Source: Deltaproteobacteria bacterium (GTDB taxonomy: Bacteria; Desulfobacterota; JAFDED01). Taken from it: a stretch of 39,944 nt of DNA. The DNA lies in NCBI GenBank assembly GCA_019310535.1, contig JAFDED010000032.1:1-39944 (forward strand). Direction: 5' to 3'. Position 1 is the stretch's first letter. Each line of letters begins with the position of its first letter. Both the position numbers and the translations under genes were made by a program. The notes beneath the pieces are model-generated. The model searched no databases. It had not been told where the DNA came from and saw only the letters and a program-made list of their open reading frames with translations. Positions 23,927 to 32,302 of the stretch are shown here, one piece after another.

Positions 23927-24415
23927 ATGAAGGATTCCTGGTATGACACGGCACAAATATGTCTGAACGGACATGTGATCAATGAAAAATCTGTGGAGTT
24001 GCCTGAACGTAACAAGAAGTTTTGCGATCAGTGCGGAGCTGTCTCTGTCACTGCGTGCCAGAAGTGCAATGCCCCTATACCTGGTTACTATCATGAGCCC
24101 GACCTCATTCGTCCTGAGGCGACGTATGTCGCACCGGCATTTTGTCACCAGTGTGGGGTAGCATATTCGTGGATAGAGAGTCGGCTGCAGGCCTCCCGTG
24201 AAATAGCCCGGGAATTGGAGGGTTTGACAGATGAAGAAAAGGAAACATTGATTCAGTCCTTAGATGACATAGTAAAAGATACGCCTAAGACGACCATAGC
24301 ATGTTTGCGTTTAAAGAAATTGTTTGATAAGGCGGGCAAGGGAACCGATGAGATGTTCAGAGAAATTCTTCGCGACTTCATCAGTACAACAGCCAGGAAG
24401 CTTCTTTGGCCATAA
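23927..24415 (+). CDS. DUF2321 zinc-ribbon protein
   Basis: A 162-residue protein of a family with no assigned function. The first 80 residues hold CLNGH, CDQCG, CQKC and CHQCG motifs, consistent with two zinc ribbons. The rest is charged and helical (GLTDEEKETLIQSLDDIV) with a hydrophobic end. No signal peptide or membrane helix is seen, so it is cytoplasmic. It stands alone with its own promoter and has no operon partner. Confidence 0.78.
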   Translation: MKDSWYDTAQICLNGHVINEKSVELPERNKKFCDQCGAVSVTACQKCNAPIPGYYHEPDLIRPEATYVAPAFCHQCGVAYSWIESRLQASREIARELEGLTDEEKETLIQSLDDIVKDTPKTTIACLRLKKLFDKAGKGTDEMFREILRDFISTTARKLLWP

Positions 24416-24783
24416 TTTCCAACTTTGCATATCTTTGACTCATTTTCGACAGTTGAAGTGAGTCTAAACAAAAAATCGATCATATTTGCTGGCTAAAGAG
24501 TGGAAACGAACATCGGAGGCAGGTCAGAATCAATTCATGTGCGCACGATAGAGTATACGCGACTGAAGCGAACAAGCGGGAAAGTTTCACTGTGAGGCGG
24601 TTCCAACGTAGGGATGCATCGAGATACGCCCCTATCAAAATGCCCCCTCACCCCCACCCGTTCCTCTTGAAATGGGAAGAGGGAGACGTTGAAGTTCCGT
24701 AAGCCATCATAATTTTCATGCTCCGTGGGTGCAGCCCCGGAATAACAATTCCTTGGTTTTGTGAATACGTTACTCGGAAAGAT
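24416..24783. other. Intergenic region without a gene
   Basis: No credible coding sequence. A C-rich stretch followed by an AGAGGG complement (about 24645-24690) forms an imperfect inverted repeat. The region separates the convergent DUF2321 and cyclase-remnant genes. Confidence 0.4.
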
Positions 24784-25295
24784 TTACTTGGTTTTGTGAA
24801 TAAAAACGTGATCCCACCCCGAGCCGGGAGGCTTTTTTTTCAGATTAGCGCAGCGTTTATGATATAGATCGTACAGCCTGATATCTCGATATTTCCTTTG
24901 AATTTCGGCAAAAGATTGTTCCGCCTCTTCAAGTTTTTGTTCTTTATACATTCTCAAAGCCTGGTTGTAAAGATCAAGTTCCGCCCGGTATTTTTCCTTA
25001 ACCTCAGGCGCGTATGCGGTAAATATAGTTAAGAGCTGGTCCCTTCCCTCGACTCGGATCTTGTCGACTTCCTGGAACACGAAATTGCTGCCACAGGCAT
25101 CCTTGATGCTTTCGCTAAGCAACAGGCCCAGATCGTAAATTTTCGTCAAGCCCTCCAAACGTGAAGCCAGATTTACGTTGTCTCCAATGATGGTGTAGTC
25201 AAAAAGATCCTGCGAACCCATATTCCCCACACTTACCTTGCCGCAGTGCAAACCAATGCCGCTGAGTAATTCAATTTCAAACTCTTCCTTAGAAT
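24784..25295 (-). pseudogene. 5'-truncated class III adenylate/guanylate cyclase
   Basis: The open frame begins without ATG just after the stop of the primase-helicase gene. It encodes only the second half of a class III cyclase catalytic domain ([31 protein letters not shown]) plus a helical tail with TPR-like features. The N-terminal sensor part and the first metal-binding aspartate are missing. Only a TTG or internal codon could start it, so it is probably non-functional. The junction suggests a deletion that joined it to the upstream gene. Confidence 0.8.
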
Positions 25296-25299
25296 TGGT

Positions 25300-27060
25300 T
25301 TAATTAACCTCTTCAAACGCCCAGTAAGGATAGAGCATGCGGTAATCGGCGAGCTTGCCAGGGATGATTTCCCGGCTGGCCACCATCCATAGGGTTACAA
25401 TGCGGCTTTCAGGAGCTTGTGCCGCGTAAGGATCGATCTGGCTGGTCATGATATATGCGTTGTCAGCAGCATACTCTATGTCCCCCGTGGCCTTGAAAGA
25501 CGACATGTCCGGTTTTTCCTCGTATCCTCCCGATGCACTCCGTCCCAACTCCGAGATGGCAATGATGGTTACATCTTCCTCGTCGCGTATGCTCTCCAGG
25601 GTGCGCAGCCAGGCATCGATCCCGGAGCGACGGTCCGTGAGTGATTCCAGGGGTAGCTTATGCAGGCTGTCGAAAATCAGCATCATCTCGGACCTTCCGG
25701 TCTCTCCGCGCAGGTACTCGATCTGCCGTCGGATGCTCTGCGGGCTCAGGCTCCGGTCCGTCACCACCCGAAAGCCGCGCAAAACATCCTGAAATTCGTC
25801 AAGGGCGCGCCGATAGTTGTTTGCAGCCTCCTGACCCATGTTCGGATCGACCAGTTCCCGCTCGCTGAGGCGGGCCAACCGACAAAGCGTGCGCATGTAG
25901 ATGGTCTTTCGGCCGTTTTCGAAATCGTAGTAGATAACCGAGGATAGCCCGGTGCGGGCGATTTCGGTGCCCAGATGGATAACAAAGGTGGATTTACCCA
26001 CTTTGGGCTGCGCTCCCAGGATGTTTAGACCCCGCAGCCCGTCAACGGCGTCGTTTAGCCTGGGAAAAGGGGACTCGATGCCCAGAAAAATTCGCTGTTT
26101 CTTCCGCTCGATGAGTTCCACTACGTGGGCGAACTCGCTCTTTGGCAGGAAGAAGGGCGAAACCGGTTGCGCGGCTTGCGCAATCTCCTCAAATGCACCG
26201 GGAAAAGCCTTGCCCTTGTCGCGAGCCAGCCCAACCAGGTCGTATCCCGCCTCAAATTCCGGGCCCCAACGGGCAAGCCGGGCTCTTGATCCCAGCCGCT
26301 CCGCCAACTCCCTGCCGCGCCGCCTTCCCTCTTCGTCGTTGCGAAAGATGAGAATCATCCCCTGCAGGCCGCTCATCAACTCCGTCGTTAGGCTTTCCGC
26401 CCGTGAAACCGACTGCAGGGCAACGACCAAATACCCATGCTCCTTCAATACCAGAAGATTTTCCTCCCCCTCCGTGATGACCAGCACTCCTCCCAGCGCC
26501 CGGTGAACATCCCGAACGTTATAAAGGTCGAATGGCGGATGGCGGAAGGTCTCGAGACCTTCCCAGAAGGGCTCCTGCTCCCGGACGGCGGGTACTTTTT
26601 TATAGCTGTAGCAGTTGCCGTCCTCCTGGATGTACGGGAATATGACGTGGCGGCCGTCCCAGCCCACCTGCATCCGGGCCAGGACTTTCTCGCCGATGCC
26701 TTTGCGAAGGAAATCTTCCCTCACCCCTGTCGTAAGCCGCTGGTGAAGGCTTCGAACCGTGCGGTTCTCGTTGCCGCGCGGAAAGACGGGGGGCACGTGC
26801 TCTCCGCGAGCCAGAAGACCCAGACGGGCCAGTTCCTCTTCCGGAATGCCGGCCCTTCCGGCGAACTCGGACGCGAACCCGCCGTCAAAACAGTCTGCGC
26901 ATCGGAACAGGCCGTAAAAAGGGCTTTCAGGCCTCACGTCCACGCGAATTTCCTCATGCCCGAAAGGACATGCAGCCTCCAGAAACCCGTCCTTTTCCCG
27001 GGCGTCCTTAAGGTGAGGCAGGTAAAATTTAAGAATGGGATTCGATATTTCAGTCATCAT
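25300..27060 (-). CDS. Primase-helicase: zinc finger, TOPRIM-like and DnaB-type helicase domains
   Basis: A 586-residue protein with three parts. Residues 31-57 form a CHC2-like zinc finger (C31, H35, C54, C57). Residues 190-275 resemble a TOPRIM domain, with E197 in VITEGEE and the acidic RNDEEG motif near 242. Residues 330-586 are a RecA/DnaB-type helicase, with Walker A GAQPKVGKST (349-358), Walker B MMLIFDS near 460 and the ATGDIEYAADNAYIMTS sensor-like segment. This layout matches T7 gp4/Twinkle-type enzymes. No phage gene lies nearby. The start lacks a clear ribosome site, and an ATG one codon later is equal. It follows the fix operon by 153 bp across a repeat. Confidence 0.85.
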   Translation of the reverse strand: MMTEISNPILKFYLPHLKDAREKDGFLEAACPFGHEEIRVDVRPESPFYGLFRCADCFDGGFASEFAGRAGIPEEELARLGLLARGEHVPPVFPRGNENRTVRSLHQRLTTGVREDFLRKGIGEKVLARMQVGWDGRHVIFPYIQEDGNCYSYKKVPAVREQEPFWEGLETFRHPPFDLYNVRDVHRALGGVLVITEGEENLLVLKEHGYLVVALQSVSRAESLTTELMSGLQGMILIFRNDEEGRRRGRELAERLGSRARLARWGPEFEAGYDLVGLARDKGKAFPGAFEEIAQAAQPVSPFFLPKSEFAHVVELIERKKQRIFLGIESPFPRLNDAVDGLRGLNILGAQPKVGKSTFVIHLGTEIARTGLSSVIYYDFENGRKTIYMRTLCRLARLSERELVDPNMGQEAANNYRRALDEFQDVLRGFRVVTDRSLSPQSIRRQIEYLRGETGRSEMMLIFDSLHKLPLESLTDRRSGIDAWLRTLESIRDEEDVTIIAISELGRSASGGYEEKPDMSSFKATGDIEYAADNAYIMTSQIDPYAAQAPESRIVTLWMVASREIIPGKLADYRMLYPYWAFEEVN

Positions 27061-27115
27061 TTAACAGTAATCAAAGGCGGTTACAATTTTGACAAGATAC
27101 CAGGAAGACAAAGGA

Positions 27116-27209
27116 CAAAGGTTCAAGGATAAAGGAAAAAATGGGCGAGACCCATAGAGAGCATACTCAGGTTTCTTTTCTCCTTTTTTCCTTTGAGCTT
27201 GAATCTTTG
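27116..27209. repeat. 26-bp inverted repeat with AAAGG motifs
   Basis: The arms 27116-27141 and 27184-27209 match at about 22 of 26 positions; the left arm reads CAAAGGTTCAAGGATAAAGG then a run of A. A small TGGG/CCCA hairpin sits in the loop. It lies between etfA and the primase-helicase gene and may terminate etfA transcription. A related repeat is at 33258-33332. Confidence 0.65.
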
Positions 27210-27213
27210 ACCA

Positions 27214-28188
27214 TTAGCCTTTTTTACCCAGAGCCTGGATCATCTTTGGGATGACGACCCTGAGGTCGCCCACAATGGCATAATGGGCCATGCGAAAAAT
27301 TGGGGCGCCAGGATCAGTGTTTATGGCCACCACCTTTCCATCGCCCAGGATGCCGACGCGATGTTGCACCGCCCCTGAAATGCCGCATGCTATGTAGAGG
27401 TCGGGGCGCACGGCAGCACCCGTCTGGCCGATCTGCCGGTCGTGGCCCACCCAACCCGCGTCAACCGAGGCCCTGGTGGCCCCCACCTCTGCCCCCAGGG
27501 CGCCGGCCAATTCCTCAACTAATTTGAACCCTTCGCGGTTTCCGGCCCCGGCGCCTCCTCCAACGATGATGCGCGCCTGACGAAGGTTAACGGTCCGGGG
27601 CGCGATCTCGTCCTTGATCACCTGGACGAGGGTGGCCTCCTCGACGTCCGCGGGCATCACATCAATAACCCGAACCTCGCCGTGAGAACCGGGATCGGGC
27701 ACTTCGCACACCCCGTCAACAAGGGTGACAATGGCCGGGCCGTTCCCAACCGGCACATAATTTGAGAGCACCTTCCGGTCATACTCCAGGCGCTGGCAGA
27801 TCAGCGCATTGTTTGTAAACGATATTTCAACACAGTCCATGATGGAGCCGCAGCGCATTGCTCCGGCCAGGGCCGGGGCAATGTCGTTACCCTGAGTGGA
27901 GGCGGGCAACAGGAGCATGCGGGGTTGATGTTCTCCCATGATGCGGCGGAGCGCCTCCAGGTAGGGCAATGAAGTAAACGGGAGTAAGGATTTTGATTCA
28001 ATCCGGTAAATAACTGAAGCTCCGCCTTGTCCCGCTCGCTGACAAACCCGCTCCAGATCGCTTCCCAGCGCCACTCCTTCCAGCGTGCCGCCGATGGACA
28101 GGGCAAGCTGTCGCCCCTTCTCCAGGCATTGAAGGCTGATATCAGTGATTTCTCCACCGTGGTTTTCAAGATAGACCCAAATTTTCAC
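27214..28188 (-). CDS. etfA: Electron transfer flavoprotein subunit alpha
   Basis: A 324-residue EtfA. The C-terminal FAD-binding domain is clear: RIIVGGGAGAG, GATRASVDAGWVGHDRQIGQ, and AVRPDLYIACGISGAVQH followed by VVAINTDPGAPIF. The GTG start at 28188 is supported by a perfect AAGGAGG seven bases upstream. It forms a heterodimer with EtfB and passes electrons to the FixC/FixX quinone oxidoreductase encoded upstream. Whether this pair bifurcates electrons cannot be decided by eye. A dispersed repeat lies between etfB and this gene. Confidence 0.93.
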   Translation of the reverse strand: MKIWVYLENHGGEITDISLQCLEKGRQLALSIGGTLEGVALGSDLERVCQRAGQGGASVIYRIESKSLLPFTSLPYLEALRRIMGEHQPRMLLLPASTQGNDIAPALAGAMRCGSIMDCVEISFTNNALICQRLEYDRKVLSNYVPVGNGPAIVTLVDGVCEVPDPGSHGEVRVIDVMPADVEEATLVQVIKDEIAPRTVNLRQARIIVGGGAGAGNREGFKLVEELAGALGAEVGATRASVDAGWVGHDRQIGQTGAAVRPDLYIACGISGAVQHRVGILGDGKVVAINTDPGAPIFRMAHYAIVGDLRVVIPKMIQALGKKG

Positions 28189-28289
28189 ATCTATGCCTCC
28201 TTCGGAGCACCCGCATCAGTGATCTCTGCATTGTGGTTTTATATAGCCGAATTCATGATGTGTGAGAAATCTTCCCTCAAAAAGGAAAA

Positions 28290-28398
28290 GTTTTGACTGG
28301 ATAGCAGGAAAGGCAGAATGATATATATATGTATACGTATATGGTTCTATGGTTCAAGATAATCCATCGCATCCTGTTATCCTGGTAAACTTTTAAAA
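28290..28398. repeat. Dispersed intergenic inverted repeat, copy C
   Basis: The left arm TTTTGACTGGATAGCAGGA (28291-28309) pairs with TCCTGTTATCCTGGTAAAC (28372-28390) with a few mismatches. The loop contains an alternating AT/GT run (28320-28342). It lies between etfB and etfA inside the operon. Confidence 0.66.
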
Positions 28399-28407
28399 AT
28401 ACCTCTT

Positions 28408-29220
28408 TCAGATAACCCTCTCCTTTTGGAGTTGGTCGAACATGTCCCGGAGAGATCCCTCGTCGTCTCCATCGATGTGCACGGTGTGGATCTCATGCAA
28501 AGGAACTGCTTCATGACCTCTCAGTTCAACGACAGGTTCAAGGTCCGGCGGCGATACTTCCAGCTCAGAGGCTGTAAGAACCGGAATAGCGGTTTTCTTG
28601 TGCTGGAGCTTTAGCCTGGCCCGGGCGCTGCGTGGTGTGCGCGGGTCGTCCTGCGTGAGGGCGACGCCCACTGTCAGTAAAGCGGGCATCTGCACCCGAA
28701 CGCTCTGGGTTCCTCCTTCTATAGCTCTGCGGGCCACAAGGACGTTGTCTTCTGCGGATTCTATATCCTCAACGTAGGTTACCTGCGGGATTCCCAGCAG
28801 TGAGGCCAAGTGGCTGCCGACCTGCGAATTTTCGCCTTCGGGAACATCCACCCCTATAAGGATAAGGTCAAACGGACCTTTCCTTTCAACAGCCCCCGAA
28901 AGGAGGCTCGCCCGGGCCAGGGCGTCCAGTGTTTTTTCTCTTGCGCTTTGTAAGCGGAATGCCGCGTCCGCGCCGCGATACAGACTTTCCCGAAGGACAT
29001 CCACCCTGATGGAATCTCCAAGGGACACGACGGTAACGGGAGCATTATGAGCATCCCGGAGCTTTAGGGCCATTTCCAGAGCGTTGAGGTCCTCGGGCTC
29101 GACCATGGTGTCAAAAGTGTTAAATCTTGGGGCGCCAGACTCATTGAGCACCTCTCCCGCCAGATTACGGGTGTCCCATATCTCGCGCATCACGACCAGA
29201 ATGTTCTTGGGCATGTTCAT
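28408..29220 (-). CDS. etfB: Electron transfer flavoprotein subunit beta
   Basis: A 270-residue EtfB. Recognisable segments are MALKLRDAHNAPVTVVSLG, ESLYRGADAAFRL, DLILIGVDVPEG and GSHLASLLGIPQVTYVEDIE. It carries the nucleotide (AMP or FAD) of the ETF heterodimer. AAAGGA lies before the ATG at 29220; an in-frame ATG two codons on is an alternative. It follows fixX by 123 bp, with an inverted repeat between. Confidence 0.91.
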   Translation of the reverse strand: MNMPKNILVVMREIWDTRNLAGEVLNESGAPRFNTFDTMVEPEDLNALEMALKLRDAHNAPVTVVSLGDSIRVDVLRESLYRGADAAFRLQSAREKTLDALARASLLSGAVERKGPFDLILIGVDVPEGENSQVGSHLASLLGIPQVTYVEDIESAEDNVLVARRAIEGGTQSVRVQMPALLTVGVALTQDDPRTPRSARARLKLQHKKTAIPVLTASELEVSPPDLEPVVELRGHEAVPLHEIHTVHIDGDDEGSLRDMFDQLQKERVI

Positions 29221-29234
29221 CTGTCCTTTAGTTC

Positions 29235-29318
29235 ACCGCAGAGTGCGCAGAGGATGCAGAGAGCATATAAATTCAATAAAAAATACTTTGTTTTCATTCT
29301 CTGTGATCTCAGCGGTTA
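29235..29318. repeat. Inverted repeat of the CGCAGAG type
   Basis: ACCGCAGAGTGCGCAGAGG near 29235 and its partial complement (TCTCTGTGATCTCAGCGGT, 29299-29317) flank an AT-rich loop. Similar ACCGCAGAG...CTCTGCGGT repeats occur dispersed in many bacterial genomes. It sits between fixX and etfB. Confidence 0.6.
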
Positions 29319-29343
29319 AATAAAAAATATTAATGTTTCCTTG

Positions 29344-29652
29344 TCATCCAAATCGATACTTGATGCCCCTGCCGCCGTCGGGATAGCGCCATCGCACCCC
29401 TTCTTCAGTGCACACCGCCCGGCAAGACCCGCACTCCAGACAGTTTTCATGAGAAACAAGTATCAACTCTGTATCATTGGGATCAGGGGTATAGACCCCT
29501 GCCGGACATATCCGGAGGCATACTTTATCCTTGCAACTCCGGCAAAGTTCGCAATCAATCTCTATATGTGGATGATCCGTGTCCGCCTCGTAACGGTTCA
29601 CATATAATCTGTCTTCCAGTGAAAGATCGAACAGGGAATCGCTGGCGCTCAA
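29344..29652 (-). CDS. fixX: FixX-like ferredoxin
   Basis: A 102-residue iron-sulfur protein with two cysteine groups, CELCRSC...CLRICPAGVY and CLECGSCRAVC, as in FixX and the ferredoxin domain of ETF-quinone oxidoreductase. The most likely start is TTG at 29652, which overlaps the fixC stop as TTGA and has GGGGAG upstream; this indicates translational coupling. It passes electrons between FixC and quinone. Confidence 0.86.
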   Translation of the reverse strand: MSASDSLFDLSLEDRLYVNRYEADTDHPHIEIDCELCRSCKDKVCLRICPAGVYTPDPNDTELILVSHENCLECGSCRAVCTEEGVRWRYPDGGRGIKYRFG

Positions 29653-30983
29653 AGTAACTTTCTCCCCTTCCACAGGTCCCGAACGAGCATGCCCTTGGAG
29701 AGGCCTTCCCAGAATCGCCTCCTGGCCTCTCGCTGGATTTCCTGCTTCGGAAGCTGAGCCTGTGAGAAATAATCGATCAGCAGACCGCAAATTTTACGAG
29801 GGTAGATTGCGAGCATTCGGGGCAGTTCCTCCAGGAGCTCCGGCATTTTCTCGTAGCGGGAGAGGTCTTTCATAATGTAACTTTGCATGAGCCTTTGTTC
29901 GTAATCCGCCAGGGCGCGGGCGCCGGTGTTTTTTCGCCGGATCGCCTCCACTGCCACCTGTCCCGCCAGGCAGCCGGATGCCATGGCCAGGTTCCCTCCC
30001 TCGTGGTACATGGAGGCATTGACCAGACCCGCCGCATCGCCCACGATAAGAAGTCCCGAAGAATAGGGCCTTGGGACGGACCCCAGTCCTCCCTCAGGAA
30101 TCAAATGTGCCGAATATTCCAGTAATTCTCCACCCTCCAGGTAGGGCTTTACCCGGGGATGCCCGTGGAATGCTTCCAGGATTTCATGAGGTCGCGCCCC
30201 GGAACGCACCACTGTGTCCAGTCGGGCTATGTAACCCACGGCCACTGTTTCCAGCCCGGTATAGAGAAATCCACCACCTGCCAGCCCGGAAAAAGGGGCA
30301 CCGACGAAATCCAGAGCGGCCCCCTCGTGACTCTCGATATTGAATCGCTCCTCGATGGTCCGTCGATCCAGCCCGATGACCTCCTTCACGCCCAGGCCGA
30401 ACTCCTGCGGCCTCTTGCTTTGATCCAGGTCAAAGCGCTGAATGGCGCCGGAGCTTACCACTCCACCGGCCCCATCGGCCAGGATGACAACGTCGGCGTA
30501 GAACGGCTCGTCGTCTCTAATTTGGACGCCTACCACCCGGGCATCAGACCCCTCTCCCTCTACCAGGAGTTCCTCCGCTACCATTCCTTCAAGGAGCGAG
30601 CCGCCGGCCTCTTCGAACTGTTTGGCCATCCAGCGGTCAAAGCGGGAGCGGAACACAACGAACGTGTGATTGAACGGCGGTTTGGACCAGGCATCCGAGC
30701 CGAAACCCAGGAATACGTGTTCTTCTTGGCCCAGGAAGACGATCTGACGACGGGACACGGGGCGCTCCACCGGCGCATCCCCCGGGAAATCAGGAAATAT
30801 GTTTCCCAGCGGAGCACTGTAAAGTAAGCCGCTCACATTTTTGGAACCCGCGGTCTCGCCCCGCTCAAGGGCAGCCACCTCCAGTCCCGCCCGCGCCAGG
30901 CTGATGCCGGCCGCCAGTCCAGCCGGCCCGCTGCCCACTACTATAGCGTCCAGCTTGACCTTGTCGTCGTTACTCTCGCCCAT
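29649..30983 (-). CDS. fixC: FixC-like FAD-dependent ETF-quinone oxidoreductase
   Basis: A 444-residue flavoprotein with the N-terminal FAD motif VGSGPAGLAAGISLARAG (G18-x-G20-x-x-G23) and a second FAD motif GLLIVGDAAGLVNASMYHEGG near residue 310. The membrane-associated C-terminal region resembles ETF dehydrogenase. With FixX it oxidises reduced ETF and reduces quinone, or runs in the opposite sense in bifurcating systems. ATG 30983 has CGGGGAA upstream; a TTG five codons earlier is weaker. First gene of fixC-fixX-etfB-etfA. Confidence 0.92.
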   Translation of the reverse strand: MGESNDDKVKLDAIVVGSGPAGLAAGISLARAGLEVAALERGETAGSKNVSGLLYSAPLGNIFPDFPGDAPVERPVSRRQIVFLGQEEHVFLGFGSDAWSKPPFNHTFVVFRSRFDRWMAKQFEEAGGSLLEGMVAEELLVEGEGSDARVVGVQIRDDEPFYADVVILADGAGGVVSSGAIQRFDLDQSKRPQEFGLGVKEVIGLDRRTIEERFNIESHEGAALDFVGAPFSGLAGGGFLYTGLETVAVGYIARLDTVVRSGARPHEILEAFHGHPRVKPYLEGGELLEYSAHLIPEGGLGSVPRPYSSGLLIVGDAAGLVNASMYHEGGNLAMASGCLAGQVAVEAIRRKNTGARALADYEQRLMQSYIMKDLSRYEKMPELLEELPRMLAIYPRKICGLLIDYFSQAQLPKQEIQREARRRFWEGLSKGMLVRDLWKGRKLL

Positions 30984-31273
30984 GTTCCCCGCCCGCAATA
31001 GCGGAATTAATCACCCCATGCGGGTTAAAAAGATATATGAAGGTGAGTGTAATATCGGCCACCGCCCCTGTCAACCCCTTTTCCTCCTGCCAAGGAGGTG
31101 AAAGACGGTGGGCCGTTGATAATAATGAGCAAAGACAGGGAGTAAAACAGGCTTTTATGGTAAACCATCAGGTGAGGTTGCGGTTAATGATATTGCGTTT
31201 ATCGCGGATCTTCTTTCCGCGGCTTTTGACCGGCCTTTTCAGTGGACACCCTTCATAAATTCGATTTGGAGAA

Positions 31274-32107
31274 TTACTCGTCGCCCTTCATGATATTAAA
31301 GATCTCCAGGGGCGTTTTCCCTTGTTTACTCGCGATCTCCTTCAACTTATCCTTGGGTGTGGCATCGATCCCTTTCTGCTTCAGCCTCTTGATCGCTTCT
31401 TCAAGGGAAATGCCTTTTTCAGAACTAATCATTTCCAGTGTTTTTCTCCCAAGGCCGCTTCCTTTGATGGTTTCAGGTATAGTGGGTTTCAAACCGCCGG
31501 ACTTGATGGCTTGGTAAAGCTTATCAGGGGAGGTGTCGTTTTCCTTGGCGATCTCTCCCAGTGTTAGCTGTGCGCTCCGTACCTTGAAGCCTTTTGATGT
31601 AAGCGCGCTGAGCGTTTGCTCCAGTGGCAAGCGGATTAAAGCTGAAAACTCCTCAAGCCTCATGAGCTCGGCGTGGGCAATAGGCACTTCAACTTGGCTC
31701 TCTTCCCAGCTTTCTTTAATCGCTTCCCCAATATCCATAATGGTGCCGAAGGGGGGAAGATTCCAGAGACTCCCGAAAAAAACGATAACGCTTATCATCG
31801 TGGCTGCTGTTAGCTCCCGCCTGAGATTCAAAGCTTTGCGAATTTTATCCCAGAGGAAGTTGATAAATATCTTCCAGTTGTAATAAAGATGCAATACAAT
31901 AATGATGAGAAGGAGGTAGCCGAATATGGTGTGGATGGCTCCCCATTCCTCTTTGTCCAGCCCCCAAACCGTCCAGTTCGTCCAGTTGGCTATCCTTCCG
32001 GGCGGAGCGATGTAAAGAATAATGCCTGAGATGGTGTCCACGATAAAGGATATGGTGACCACGAATGTCGTCCATCCTCTCCAGTTGAATGTCTTTTTTT
32101 CTCCCAT
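31274..32107 (-). CDS. DUF4405-like membrane protein with C-terminal helical repeats
   Basis: A 277-residue protein. Three to four hydrophobic segments lie within the first 120 residues, and paired histidines (AIHTIFGYLL and VLHLYYNW) resemble the haem ligands of DUF4405/cytochrome b561-like proteins. From about residue 150 it has several copies of a helix-turn-helix-like unit, such as LGEIAKENDTSPDKLYQAIK and LKEIASKQGKTPLEIFNIMK. GGGAGAG precedes the ATG. It is transcribed in the same direction as the ZraP-like gene, 195 bp downstream of it, past a terminator. The repeats may bind a partner or nucleic acid; function unknown. Confidence 0.72.
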   Translation of the reverse strand: MGEKKTFNWRGWTTFVVTISFIVDTISGIILYIAPPGRIANWTNWTVWGLDKEEWGAIHTIFGYLLLIIIVLHLYYNWKIFINFLWDKIRKALNLRRELTAATMISVIVFFGSLWNLPPFGTIMDIGEAIKESWEESQVEVPIAHAELMRLEEFSALIRLPLEQTLSALTSKGFKVRSAQLTLGEIAKENDTSPDKLYQAIKSGGLKPTIPETIKGSGLGRKTLEMISSEKGISLEEAIKRLKQKGIDATPKDKLKEIASKQGKTPLEIFNIMKGDE

Positions 32108-32243
32108 GAATCTCTCCCTGAGTTGACAAATTCAATACACCTGCCGCCCCTATCCATCATTGTGTTATAATCCCACAAAGATTGTCAAGCATTACAAAAG
32201 CCGATGGCTGTTAAGGCTGTTACTAAAACGAATCAAACAAAAT

Positions 32244-32281
32244 AGATCCCGGGGAGCAGGATATCCGCCCCCACGGGATCT
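32244..32281 (-). terminator. Intrinsic terminator after the ZraP-like gene
   Basis: AGATCCCG and CGGGATCT (outer arms, 32244-32251 and 32274-32281) form a perfect stem with inner GGGG/CCCC pairing. On the minus strand it is followed by ATTTTGTTT. It should stop transcription of the ZraP-like gene before the DUF4405 gene. Confidence 0.78.
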
Positions 32282-32302
32282 GGGGATCAGTCCCGACAAG
32301 GT

